DNA of 64,000 nt from Saccharomycopsis malanga (GCA_004014935.1 CP025324.1:1302001-1366000), one strand, 5' to 3'. Counted from the first letter of the stretch, positions 31,745 through 41,785 are shown. The notes: generated from the sequence alone by a model not told the origin. Program-made: numbers and translations.

Positions 31745-32110
31745 CGTAATCAAACAAATATTTATTAAATTGGGCAGAATACTATCAAATTGGGCTTGCT
31801 TTTGCAAAATTCCATCTAGTCAGCAATATTTTTATCAAACTGGTCATATTTTTGCAAAATTCCATCTATTCAGCAATATTTTACCAGAATTACATTGAAT
31901 TGGGCGTATTTTAGCAGAATTTTATTTTATTGGGCAGAATATTATCAAATTGGTCATATTTTTACAAGATTTCGTTTAATTGGTCATATTTTATTAAAAT
32001 TACATTTAATCAGTACTTTTTGGCAATATTTCATTAAACTAATCATATTTTAACAAGATTCCCTTTATTTGGTCATATTTTCACAAAATTCCATTCAATC
32101 AGCCATGTTT
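31745..32110. repeat. ~40-bp degenerate minisatellite
   Basis: About nine units alternate AAAATTCCATCTA-like and TTGGTCATATTTTT-like segments. It is downstream of the Ecl1-like gene. Confidence 0.8.
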
Positions 32111-32117
32111 TGACAAA

Positions 32118-32165
32118 ATTCCCCCTAAAGAAACTTGGTAAAGCCCCATCATGACCTTTTTACAA
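32118..32165 (-). mobile_element. tSINE-A internal fragment
   Basis: On the minus strand: AAAAAGGTCATGATGGGGCT then TTACCAAGTTTCTTTAGGG, the centre of the A body without head or tail. Confidence 0.5.
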
Positions 32166-33855
32166 TCTCTACAAATCACGTAGCAATAATACGGTAAATA
32201 CAACAACTCGATTCAACACTTTTAGCCCGTATTTATTTCGTATACATCTATACTACCGCAAATACCCTTCTTTGGATACCCATATTGAAAAATTTTCATC
32301 ATGGAAACTTTAATCTAAACTTGCCTTTTGATGGCCATCTGTTTAATAGTCATTCTATTCACTCACATGTATGAGATAAGTGCATTCACCAATTAACATT
32401 CCACACCTACCCTTCTCACCCAATGGGGCTAGACATTTGACACGTTCAAACTAGTTTGCTCTAAAAGCCTATAAATGGCAGCTATAGAGAAGAAAAATTT
32501 TCAGTACTGCACTCTTCAAGAAGGCTTGCATGTTAAGATGCATTTTTTTCTGCCATGCTAGCTGTGCATACTAGCAGTGCATGCATGCCTTATCATCAGA
32601 CGCTCGATAATGCAGCGCATGCACTCGCAGTACACCACGGCCCCGCTCGGTTGTTCGCGGCTATTAATCACCAGTTGTGCACCTTCAATCGGCAATATCT
32701 TATGCCATGTCAAACATTTTGACTCACCTTTTTCACATGATAATCATTGGCTGATCATTATCGAGGGTAAAAAAATATTAAAAATAAAAATCAGTAAGAT
32801 ACAAACCGTGAAAGAAGAGAGAAAAAAAAAAATTTTTTTTTTTCCGTTGATGCAGCAAACGCACGTTGTTGTGGCGGCAGCATACATGCATGCATTGCAT
32901 ACATTCATTACATACACGTACCTACTCATGTACGTACGTACGTAAACTGCAGTAAGCGTCCTGCCCTACCACTTGTATCAACATGCTAGTATTTTATATC
33001 AATGAGAATATCCGTTCATTATTACATGTTATCAATATATTGTGCAATTTCTTATATTTGTTCATTCAAAGTAGAATGCACCGTGCGTCTCCTAACGCGC
33101 TTGAACGGCGCTACTTTGTATAGTTTAACAAAGCAGTGGTGAGCCCCCTAACGTGCCCCCTTTCTTTTCTTCTCTTTTTGGACAAAAACATGTTGAACGC
33201 TGCGTTCAACACCTTTTCGAATTGGCTGTCTTGACATGTACTTTGTTCAACGTTTACGAGAGAATCCGGTAAAATAGTATAGTCATACCGAATGTTCCTA
33301 AATAGGCAGTCGTACCGCACTTGCGACACGCCAAATCATGCCTCGCATGACAGTTCTCCCAATGCAGGGACCTGCGCTGTATTTGACCAATGGCAGGATG
33401 AATATGAACAAGCCTTTTTAAAAATGTTCACTACTAGTTGAATTGGCTTTTTCCCACTTTTGCATGTTTGAATGGTTTTTATTAGATCATTTTTAAGCTT
33501 TTTTCGTTACTTGATATGCAGTTCCATAATGGGGAGCAACCAGTATGACAACATGTTGATAAATTGCGTTTTTAACTTTACCCTCAGTCTAATTAAACGT
33601 TGACTAATAGTTTAACCTTCTGCTTTGTTAATAACTTTCTCAATCTAGTAGTGAATGGCCCATACTAGATTAGTCATTACTCGAACAACGATAACTAACA
33701 AAATATCATCGAGCTACTAAAACGCATTATAGAAAACCACCAAATATGTACACCAATTACAACTATTTTTGCCGTTAACGTAGCAAAAGGGGGAAATACA
33801 CCGGCTTGCTCCCAAATTAAATATATCGCCAACAAAAATTGTTGGAAAAAAAAAA
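32166..33855. other. 1.7 kb without recognised gene
   Basis: Short self-complementary motifs are frequent (GCATGCATGC near 32,578; ACGTACGTACGT near 32,932). One clean palindrome lies at 33,191-33,211. No convincing coding or structured RNA was identified, though a non-coding RNA gene cannot be excluded. Confidence 0.45.
33191..33211. repeat. perfect 10-bp-arm palindrome
   Basis: TGTTGAACGC and GCGTTCAACA are separated by a single T. It could be a dimeric protein binding site; there is no gene within 600 bp except the tRNA. Confidence 0.7.
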
Positions 33856-33938
33856 CTCCTCATCAGGGGCTCGAACCCTGGACATTTCGGTTCCTTATGC
33901 GTAAAAGCCGAACGCTCTACCAACTGAGCTAATAAGGA
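33856..33938 (-). tRNA. tRNA-Lys(UUU) with a 10-nt intron
   Basis: The minus-strand gene folds as a full cloverleaf. The acceptor starts TCCTTAT and pairs with ATGAGGA plus discriminator G. The D arm is GCTCAGTTGGTAGAGC, the anticodon stem TTCGG/CCGAA, and the T arm CAGGG TTCGAGC CCCTG. The anticodon loop is CTTTTA-intron-A with anticodon TTT. Removing CGCATAAGGA after position 37 gives the 73-nt sequence expected for yeast tRNA-Lys(UUU). A run of ten T residues just downstream (plus-strand A-run at 33,846-33,855) is the pol III terminator. It is the only intact tRNA gene seen. Confidence 0.95.
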
Positions 33939-34153
33939 CGGAGTTGTGAACCAAAGTTCTGCAGTCGCATAGTAAGATGGGATTTTGTAAGGATATAATA
34001 TATGAGATGTTGGACATGAATATGTGTAGTTCTGATTTAACAATCCAACTAAACTATTGTTGAGAAATGTATATGGGGTTTATTTAGTAGATTCTCAAGT
34101 TTTCAAGGATTGGTGTGCAACCTGATGGGAATTCGATATTTTTGTAACATTTC

Positions 34154-34353
34154 TTTACTTGTGGGCCAAATGGCCCAGTGGTCAGTGCTCTCGGAGAAGA
34201 GAAAAACAAGACCTAACAGGAATATGGGTGAGCCAACTATGATCAAAAGGACATGATTGGGCTTTTCCCCTTGGACATAACGCGTATATACGAAACTGAT
34301 ATGTACTGGGCTTGAAATATAAGAAATTATTATTATTATTATTATTTACTTGT
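34154..34353 (+). mobile_element. tSINE-A short-type copy with 9-bp target duplication
   Basis: The complete short element (34,163-34,344) has head GGGCCAAATGGCCCAGTGGT, AGAAGAGAAAAACAAGACCT, AACAGGAATATGGGTGAGCC, a GCGTATATACGAAACTGATA block, the 3' module and (ATT)6. TTTACTTGT flanks it at 34,154-34,162 and 34,345-34,353. It is the best reference copy for the short subfamily. Confidence 0.92.
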
Positions 34354-34361
34354 TGATTATT

Positions 34362-34590
34362 GGAGGATTTGCCATGTTGATTATTGTTCATTGAATCAGT
34401 TTTATGTCAAACAAGTGCTTGATGATATCTCGTTATTACTGTATACTGATTACTACAGTATTTTTATTAAAAAGCATATTGGAGGATTTGCCTTGTTGAT
34501 TATTGTTAATTGAATGAGTTTTATATCAAACAACTGCTTGATGATATCCTAATTATTACTGACATCCTAATCGAAAAGCATATTTGTCTT
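34362..34590. repeat. ~116-bp direct tandem duplication
   Basis: TATTGGAGGATTTGCC, TGTTGATTATTGTT and TGCTTGATGATATC each occur twice, about 116 bp apart, with a few differences. It abuts the right target duplication of the A copy to its left. Confidence 0.8.
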
Positions 34591-34872
34591 GCTCTACATT
34601 TCTCATACACTGCTTTATTCTACTATACAGCTTAGCAAGTGATTTCATGTAAAAAGCACCCAAAATAGCTTTAGACCTATCTCATGGCTTGATATTACTT
34701 ATTCTACATTTAATAATAATAAAACCAGACACCGGTGCCCATGTATATTATAAAAGGCTGTAAAAAAATGAGAAAAATGCAATTATATGGGGAGAGCTGC
34801 CAAGGAATGCAAAGAAAAGATTTAAAGAGTTTTTTTGAAACCAAATGCAAAGACCATAAAGAATCCTGAATG

Positions 34873-34920
34873 ATAATATCTTATATTTGAAGCCAGTAAA
34901 TATCAATTTGGTCTTCTTCT
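34873..34920 (-). mobile_element. tSINE-A 3' fragment
   Basis: On the minus strand: CAAATTGATATTTACTGGCT, TCAAATATAAGATATTATCA. Only the 3' module remains. Confidence 0.6.
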
Positions 34921-34982
34921 AGAAAATTAACCACTACGCCGGCTGGCTCACCGGCTGGCTCAGTAAGATGAAAAGATGATGA

Positions 34983-36083
34983 TTATTTCTCGATGGAATC
35001 GTTAGCAGCATCGATGAGCTCAATGGATCTTCTCAGTCTTTGTTGCTGGAGCTCAATATCAAACGACTTGTAATCGACGTTATGGTAGTATTTGTAGTAT
35101 ATATATTGGAAGCCAATGACAATGTCGAGCATCATTTGGAAGAGGGCGAAGAAAATGAAGATGAAGGAGATGTTTTTGGCACCGAACAACAAGTAGCCGA
35201 TTTTTGTCAAGTCCCCACAATACCAACTGAAAAGCAAGATGGTTTTGAACCCATTTATGGTTTTGATTCGATTGAGAAGCAAAATCTGGGGCAATGGCAA
35301 CAAGCTTTCGATGAACAAGCTGACGGAGCCAATAAAACTGCCATAAAGAGCGTATTTACGGAAAACAAAAGTACAGATTGTGTTTACCACTGCAAATTCG
35401 GCAAGAAACCTCCAATATCTGGCCTCATTGTTCCACTGCCAGAACTCAAACGATCTCTTGTAGTGAGGGTCGAAGAACTTGACAAAGTTTTTGAATATTA
35501 TAAGAAAGGTTCCAACTGCCCCGGTGATTACGAGTCTTGCCGAGCCTAGCAACCTGTTTTCGCGGTCTCCACCGAACGTGGCCTTCTCCGAGCCTGCCAC
35601 AGGCTTTCTGGCTGCTTGTAGCTCGTCTAGATAAAAGTTTTTCAACTCCACAACCACCGAGTCGTACTCGTGTAGATTATTTACATTGTAGCTGCTGCTG
35701 AGCTTGTATGCCAACGCAACCTTCAAAAGAACTACGTGTATGAAGATCATGACGATGGCTTGCTTCAACAAGGTGTACTCAAACGGCTGGATAAAGTAGA
35801 AGTTGATCCGGAGAATGCTGGACACCATCATGGTGCAGCATATATCTATGGAAAAGCCTGTGGTTGACTGTTTCTTGTGAATGCTGTACAAGGTTGAGCC
35901 GTACGAAAAGAGCGGTGCCAAACATATCGTGTTGTTTATCAAGAATTGCACTGTGAACCAGTCCGGTACTAATGATCCACTGTAATCGGTGAGATCGTTC
36001 AATGTCTTCTGGCTGCTGTCCGTGAGCTCGTGGATCAGCTTTTTGGCATAGTCGCCTATCCCTGGCCCCTCAGGATTTGTCAT
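34983..36083 (-). CDS. ANY1: PQ-loop membrane protein Any1
   Basis: This 366-residue PQ-loop protein of the Any1/Cfs1 (YMR010W, SLC66A2) family is known in yeast to antagonise phospholipid flippases such as Neo1 at the Golgi/endosome. The first PQ-loop region is LAPLFSYGSTLYSIHKKQST then TGFSIDICCTMMVSSILRI (about 55-95). The second is LLPLPQILLLNRIKTINGF then KTILLFSWYCGDLTKIGYL (about 266-305). A hydrophilic loop of about 60 residues lies between them, as in the family. Seven hydrophobic helices are plausible. The C-terminus is charged. The gene ends about 55 bp from an A fragment in its 3' flank. Confidence 0.88.
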   Translation of the reverse strand: MTNPEGPGIGDYAKKLIHELTDSSQKTLNDLTDYSGSLVPDWFTVQFLINNTICLAPLFSYGSTLYSIHKKQSTTGFSIDICCTMMVSSILRINFYFIQPFEYTLLKQAIVMIFIHVVLLKVALAYKLSSSYNVNNLHEYDSVVVELKNFYLDELQAARKPVAGSEKATFGGDRENRLLGSARLVITGAVGTFLIIFKNFVKFFDPHYKRSFEFWQWNNEARYWRFLAEFAVVNTICTFVFRKYALYGSFIGSVSLFIESLLPLPQILLLNRIKTINGFKTILLFSWYCGDLTKIGYLLFGAKNISFIFIFFALFQMMLDIVIGFQYIYYKYYHNVDYKSFDIELQQQRLRRSIELIDAANDSIEK

Positions 36084-36409
36084 TTTCTGCTATTTAAACG
36101 TTTCAAATGTTCTTCATATATAAATCTACTTTTGCATGCTTAAGACAACTTTAACTAATAACTAATAGCTGGTATCAGGCCAATAAAATGTGTTTTCAAG
36201 AAAAATCACTGACTGGTACTGTCAAATTTGATAATATGTATATCTATATATCAAATCACCTCCAATATTCCCACTATAATAACCTCACTTTGCTTTCATA
36301 CACATCTATTATAACATTATAGAAAATTCAACCTACTTTAAACGCAAAAATACTGTCACAAGATTAATGCATAAAGGTGCATGGTAATACATAACGATAC
36401 ATTTAAGTG

Positions 36410-36580
36410 ATAATATCATATATATAAGCCCAGTAAATATCAGTTTCCTATTTTTCAAGGGTTCTGGCAAGTTCTGATCATAGTTGGCTTACATATGTTC
36501 CTACTATCTACTAAAATAACCTCCAGATCTTTTCTCTTCTTCTAGAGCACTGACCACTGTGCCATAGGGCCCACTAGTTA
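36410..36580 (-). mobile_element. tSINE-A copy, rearranged
   Basis: On the minus strand: a GGCCCTATGGCACAGTGGTC head, AGAAGAAGAGAAAAGATCTG, AGCCAACTATGATCAGAAC and the 3' module ATTTACTGGGCTTATATATA. Part of the centre is replaced. Confidence 0.7.
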
Positions 36581-36739
36581 TTACAGATTTACCTTCTACT
36601 CTAGTTTCTCAGTTGTATTCCTTCAATGTAAGTTCTCAAATGTTGATTTGTAGATGCTGAAATAAACTTGCTTAAAATGGCAAATGCAATTCACAATCAA
36701 TTAATACTAGTTTAATCTACGTTAAATTTGATAAAATAT

Positions 36740-37835
36740 TCTTCAATCAACGGTATTTTGGTAACAATAAGAATAATAATACAATCAAACCTAGTATTCG
36801 TTATATTATTTTTGAAATAAAACTCTTTCATTACAATGATTATATCGTTGTATCAAAAACTAAAACTTCTCTTATAGTTTGCCAAAGTTTGTCACCGATT
36901 TACAGTCAATTTACAACTTCCATGATTATGTAATAAAGCAAATCAGAAACTGAAACAGTGAAAACACAGAATTTAAAAGTCAAAGTACCAGTAAACCATT
37001 TGCAACAATAACTTATAAGGGATAAAAGTTTTTTTTGAAACGAATTCCCGTGAACCAAGATATAAAGCTTATCAACTAGCAGTTTACAAAGCCCCATAAA
37101 ATATCAATGTATAAAAGCAATTTAAATATGTTAGCTAGACAATATATAATGGTTTTTTTAACTAAAAGTCACTCTAATAACCTATAATAAACCATACCTT
37201 TTTTAGCTCTTGATATGCGTGTAAAACCCCATTCAAATCCTGAAGAAAGTGCAAATAAATTAAAAAGCAATCGAAACCTATGGAATAACCTCCAATTATG
37301 AAGAAAGTCTCTTTGAGACAATTGTTATCAAATTATGTGTTATTTTCGGCAAAATGATACTTTCTCCATATTGAATGATTCATAAACGCCAAATCTCAAA
37401 ACAAAATACTTGATGTAAAACTTATTATCCTACAGATTACAGACACATAATTTTTGTGTGGTTTAGGATGCTGTAAAGACATTAAAAATACATTCAAAAG
37501 AATCATCTTTTTGCCAAAATTGATAATTTTCCGTTTTATCAGAAATTTCTGCGAAATATTGTTAATTTTTATTATAAATGGTACTATAAATTGAGAAAAA
37601 ATTTTAAAATGTTGGTGTACATTTTTTTGAATTAAAATAACACGAACAATACTGAATTAATTCAATAAAACCTTTGATGATTATTTCAAAACGTCAAGAG
37701 CGCGAATCGAGTACCAAAACCCAAAGTGAGGAACGCCACACTTGATTTTCTGCACTATTCTGCGCTATTTTGTGTGGCGCAAGGCCTAACCAACTTGGCC
37801 ATTTGGCAATAGTAAGGCATGTAGGCATATAATAT
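36740..37835 (-). mobile_element. tSINE-B copy, near full length
   Basis: On the minus strand from about 37,835: TGCCTTACTATTGCC leader, box A TGGCCAAGTTGGTTAGGCC, hairpin arms GCGCCACAC and GTGTGGCG, and TCGATTCGCGC. An AT-rich body of about 900 bp follows. The 3' end is CGAATACTAGGTTTGATTG then TATTATTATTC. It is preceded by an A body remnant (37,836-37,900). Confidence 0.78.
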
Positions 37836-37900
37836 CTTGAAATACAAGATATTAACGCACCATGACTAAAGGGACTTGGTAAAGCCAAATGACCCAGAGG
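37836..37900 (-). mobile_element. tSINE-A remnant fused to a tSINE-B copy
   Basis: On the minus strand: GGCTTTACCAAGTCCCTTTA, GTCATGGTGCG, then a TTTCAAGATATTA module leading into the B leader. It supports the A-B composite. Confidence 0.6.
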
Positions 37901-37901
37901 C

Positions 37902-37976
<75 letters not shown>
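37902..37976. repeat. (TAA)n microsatellite, about 75 bp
   Basis: About 25 units, with one C interruption, just downstream of the transporter gene and adjoining CCAAATGACCCAGAGG, a SINE-head-like sequence. Confidence 0.95.
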
Positions 37977-38000
37977 CGACCCAGTGGGGTAATAATAATC

Positions 38001-39284
38001 TTAAGCATCTTCTTGGTCTTGAATGATTTCTTGCCAATAGGCTATGCTTAAAACCGAGAAACCAATGATGACGACAATGTCGCCAAAGATCTGGGTTCCG
38101 TTTAGCTTGTTGCCAAAGCAGATCCATTCGAAAAGACCCACTAGGAAGATTGTAGTGAGAGAGCTGACTGCTCCTAGCACAGGAGAAGTGAGTGCGTAGA
38201 GAACCAACATGGATGCAGAGTACAGGATGTTGGCTAGGACAGAGACAGCAATGTAGAACCAGGTGGCTGGCGAGAAGTGCCAGTGGAGAGGTTTGATGCC
38301 AGTGATGTGGAGAATTACAAGTAATACTAAAAGAATGACCGAGCTGGCGCCGCCAACCAATGAGCAGATGAAATTGGAGTAGAGGGCCTGTCTCTTAGCA
38401 CTGACAGCGTAGTGGCCTGAAAGCTGCGGCGGACAGAGGTATTTTTTGTAAAACACATCATAATAGCCGTACGAAATGGATCCTACGGAGATTAAGATGT
38501 TTCCAAAGAAGCTGTGGTGTTTTTCCTCTGTTGATTTGGCAGCAGATCCAGCAGATCCAGCAGAGCCACTGTAGACAACGAGAAACACGCCGCACACAGC
38601 TATCACGACACTGCTGAGTTTGAGCCACGAGAACCGCTCCCTCAATAGCGGGATGGCAAACAAGTAGGCAAAGAACGCAGAGCAGTTGTAGATGGCCGTG
38701 ACATCATTCAGAGGCGAGTATCTCATGGCCACATACCAGGTGAGCGATGCTACAGTGATGATGGCAGTATTTACAAAGGACACCTTGCAAATGTATCGCA
38801 TGACCTCCAGACCATACAACGTTGCCAAGGAGATGTCCTCAAAGTCCAGCTGCTCAATATGCCGTGTTCCTGGCGGGAGCTGCTTGGCTGTATTGTATAT
38901 AAGCTCTGAGATTCTATACACCCATTGAATCTGGATAGTAACGTGTTTCTGGAAACTGTGCTGCTCGTCTACGTCCTCTGTACCACCAGACAATCTGGAG
39001 TATCCTCTGGTCTTGGAAAACTCAAAATACGAGCGCCAGAGACTCACGCCAACCAATTGTACCGGCCACAAGAAAAGCCATGATCCATGCGTAAGAAACA
39101 ACAATAAATACGGCTCATTGAACTGAAACCGCAGACTGTACACATAGGAGGTCGTCTCCGTTTGACACACAAAGGCTACAAGCGATATACAGAAAAACAC
39201 CACCACTAGAACTAGCTTAGCCCGAGATCTCGTCTGCTGGTTCACCATATTGTCCGGTAGTAAAGTATCTCTCTGTCCAGACAT
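38001..39284 (-). CDS. DMT/EamA-type (SLC35F-like) membrane transporter
   Basis: This 427-residue protein has about ten helices and is of the drug/metabolite transporter superfamily, resembling fungal vacuolar or Golgi SLC35F-like proteins (YML018C/THI74 relatives). The substrate is unknown. Features: SYVYSLRFQFNEPYLLLFLT in TM2, SFVNTAIITVASLTWYVAMR then YSPLNDVTAIYNCSAFFAYL (the EamA signature where half two begins), FSWLKLSSVVIAVCGVFLVV and a C-terminal PVLGAVSSLTTIFLVGLFEW. A central hydrophilic loop (about 110-170) splits the halves. The start at 39,284 is preferred. An in-frame Met at 39,344 would lie too near the TATATATA at about 39,426-39,433 to leave a leader. Confidence 0.82.
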   Translation of the reverse strand: MSGQRDTLLPDNMVNQQTRSRAKLVLVVVFFCISLVAFVCQTETTSYVYSLRFQFNEPYLLLFLTHGSWLFLWPVQLVGVSLWRSYFEFSKTRGYSRLSGGTEDVDEQHSFQKHVTIQIQWVYRISELIYNTAKQLPPGTRHIEQLDFEDISLATLYGLEVMRYICKVSFVNTAIITVASLTWYVAMRYSPLNDVTAIYNCSAFFAYLFAIPLLRERFSWLKLSSVVIAVCGVFLVVYSGSAGSAGSAAKSTEEKHHSFFGNILISVGSISYGYYDVFYKKYLCPPQLSGHYAVSAKRQALYSNFICSLVGGASSVILLVLLVILHITGIKPLHWHFSPATWFYIAVSVLANILYSASMLVLYALTSPVLGAVSSLTTIFLVGLFEWICFGNKLNGTQIFGDIVVIIGFSVLSIAYWQEIIQDQEDA

Positions 39285-39604
39285 GGCATTTCTTAGAATC
39301 CAACGTGAATACCAATAAAACAGGCCCGTCCCAATAATTACCAATCAGTCCTACTCGCTAAAAACCAGCCATATATCGACTTTTCTACCTATTGTTATAC
39401 TCTCCTGATACCTCCTCCCATAAGATATATATACTGGTTATGTGCCCGCATGCTTCATTTGGCCATATAATGAGTTGAAGATTTGGTGATGACACTTGGT
39501 GATGACATTTGGTGATAATACTTGGTTTTAATTAGGTTTAGTAATTGATAGTTTTTTTTTCTGTAGAAGATTGTAGAGTTTCCAATATAAGTGCTTTGAT
39601 GGTG

Positions 39605-39660
39605 ATGATAATATTGTATTTTGAGCCCAGTACATATTAATTTTGTATGTACATGTCTGG
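39605..39660 (-). mobile_element. tSINE-A 3' fragment
   Basis: On the minus strand: ATGTACATACAAAATTAATA, TGTACTGGGCTCAAAATACA. It abuts a plus-strand copy head-to-head. Confidence 0.7.
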
Positions 39661-39865
39661 CCTCAGTGGTTAGTTCTCTCATTGAAGAAAGAGGCCTGGC
39701 AGAATTATTTAGCAGATAGCGTTGTAAAAGAAGAGAAAAAAAAACCTAGCAGGAACACTGGTAAGCCAACTACGATCAAATGGCCATGATCGGGCTTTAT
39801 CAAGTCCCTTTAGCGCGTATATACAAAACTGATATGTAATGGGCTCGAAAAATTATTTATTACAA
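39660..39865 (+). mobile_element. tSINE-A copy with internal CTGGCAG segment
   Basis: Head CTGGCCTCAGTGGTTAGTTC, then GGCCTGGCAGAATTATTTAG, CAGATAGCGTTG and a second GAAGAGAAAAAAAAACCTAG. The body and the 3' module AATGGGCTCGAAAAATTATT follow. It belongs to the variant with a duplicated GAGAAAA block. Confidence 0.78.
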
Positions 39866-39887
39866 TCAGTTAAATTAACAGTGCCAA

Positions 39888-40226
39888 ATGGCCCAGTGGT
39901 CAGAGCTCTCGAAGAAGAGAAAAACAAGACCTAACAGGAACACGGGTTCGATTCCCATAACGGCACTTTTACTCGCCGCTTTTTACGATGCTGAACATGA
40001 TTTCACAGGCAAGTGCAACTGTCTGAAACTCGACCTAGACCAAAGTCTAGTGCTAACTTTCCAACCCATCAGGTGTTCAGGAAAAAGACAGTGGGCAGCT
40101 AACAATGACCGGGACATGATTGGGTTTTTTCCCACTGGGTTTTACCAAGTCCCCTTAGACATAGCGCGTATATACGAAACAGATATGTACTGGGCTTGAA
40201 ATATAAGATTATTATTATTATTATTG
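39888..40226 (+). mobile_element. tSINE-A long-type copy, reference
   Basis: This is the most informative copy. The tRNA-like head (about 39,892-39,967) has 5' GTGCC pairing with GGCAC, perfect box A TGGCCCAGTGG, and T-arm-like GGGTTCGATTCCC with a full box B. A unique body of about 110 bp (TTACGATGCTGAACATG..., GACCTAGACCAAAGTCTAGT) follows. Then come GACCGGGACATGATTGGG, TTTTACCAAGTCCCCTTAG, GCGTATATACGAAACAGATA, CTGGGCTTGAAATATAAGA and (TTA)6. The length is about 339 bp. There is no open frame of note. Confidence 0.92.
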
Positions 40227-40311
40227 ATAATGTTTGATGAACACTTTCGTATGTTTAGATTGACTCGATAATCGAACGGCTTACAATCTTATTGAACAAA
40301 GTATACAGTAA
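40225..40311 (+). repeat. left ~86-bp direct repeat flanking the group II relic
   Basis: GATAATGTTTGATGAACACT, TTCGTATGTTTAGATTGACT, GATAATCGAACGGCTTACAA, TCTTATTGAACAAAGTATAC. It is matched by a copy to the right of the relic that was later split by an A element. Confidence 0.85.
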
Positions 40312-40355
40312 TTGATAAACATAACACTAAACTAAAATTTGATTTATTATTAAAT

Positions 40356-41785
40356 ATGAAGTATTCAAAATTATTAGAATATAATTCCAAGGATATTTTA
40401 AGAGTTTATATACCAAAAGCTAATAAGAAATTAAGACCTTTAGGTATACCAGCATTATATGATAGTAAACCTTTAGGTATACTATCATTATATGATAGAA
40501 GTATACAAATGTTTATGCTATTAATTATGGAAGCATATATGGAACCATATGGAGATATGCAATCTTGAGGATTTCGTCCAGGGAGAGGATGTAGTCATGC
40601 CATTACACAACTTAGTCATTTATTAAAATACCAAAATGATTCAGCTGAAAATTCATTTAAAAACAAAATGGAACAATCTTTAGATATAGCGAAAGCTAAC
40701 TATAGAGAAAGAGAAAATAAGCAATTAATAGTAGAGAGTAAAATGATTGAAGTAAAGGGAGCTTGTTCCGGACAAAAATCAATAACTAATAAAGTAAATA
40801 AACAATCTATGACTAAAAAGTTAAAAACTAATCTAAATATGGAACAAGATCTTCCCAAACTATTTTTTGAAACTAAATATATATTTGATGCTGATATAAA
40901 AGATTGTTTTGATAATATTAATCATGAATGAATACTAGCTAATACTCCTATACCCTCAAAATACTATAATTTATTAGAAACGATGTTAAAAACTAATGTT
41001 TATGAAACTGAGTACCACAAGGAGGAATTATCTCCCCATTGTTAATAAACTGAACATTAGATGGATTAAGTTTAGCAGCTAGATATAGTTCTGCAATAGA
41101 TGAAAATCGCATGCTAAGAAATACCTATATTTCAAAAGAAGAATGATTGAAAAAAAACAAGACAGCAGCAAATAAAAGACCTAATAAAGCAGATATTATT
41201 GCAAGTACACATGTAATAAGATATGCAGATGATTTTATAGTTACCACGTTAGGGGAGTCAGCTATAAATAATTCAGTTAGAGGGATCAAGGTCTTTTTAA
41301 AAACTAGAGGTCTAGAACTTGATGAAGAAAAATCTAAAGTTATAAAATGATCAATGGGAGCTAAAATAAATTTCTTAGGTTGAACGTTTCATTTAATAAA
41401 ACCAAATCAAATAAATTGATTAACAGATAGAGCTAAAAGTCTATCAGATAAATTACATGAAAGAATTAAGGTGTATGCTTATCCTTCTCATAAATCTACT
41501 CAAAAACTAAGAGATAACATCAAATTAGTAACAGGTAGAAACTATATACATTTATCACCAACATAACTAATAAAAAATCATCCAAATCCAATAATTTGTG
41601 GATGAAGTAACTATTTTTTACCTAGCCCTAATCAATATGTTTTACGTAAGTCCTTGGATCACTATATTTTTATGAGATGTCTAAAATGAGTTTATAAAAA
41701 ATACAGTAGACAAGCTTATGCCTATATGGTGAAAATACTATTTAAAGATAAAGATCAAGATAAATGATATAGAATTGAATAGTTT
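40356..41785 (+). mobile_element. relic group II intron reverse transcriptase/maturase (mitochondrial-type)
   Basis: The translation gives group II intron RT blocks in order: IPKANKKLRPLGIPALYD (RT-1/2), GFRPGRGCSHAI, FDADIKDCFDNINHE (RT-3), PQGGIISPLL (RT-4), RYADDFI (RT-5 active site), FLGWTF (RT-7) and a maturase-like IRWSNYF/KW.YKKYSRQAY end. About ten TGA codons fall where these enzymes have Trp, so the text is in the mitochondrial code and cannot work as a nuclear gene. It has a few additional breaks. It is best read as mitochondrial DNA transferred to the nucleus (NUMT), carrying an intron-encoded protein. A clear domain V was not found. Confidence 0.85.

Noticed and set aside
32577-32945. 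122-codon frame in the 32-33 kb region
   Set aside because: Composition follows GCATGC/ACGTAC short repeats and a homopolymer run; no domain.
37902-37976. Trinucleotide repeat as part of the transporter C-terminus
   Set aside because: The transporter stop codon at 38,001-38,003 precedes it; the array is in the 3' flank.
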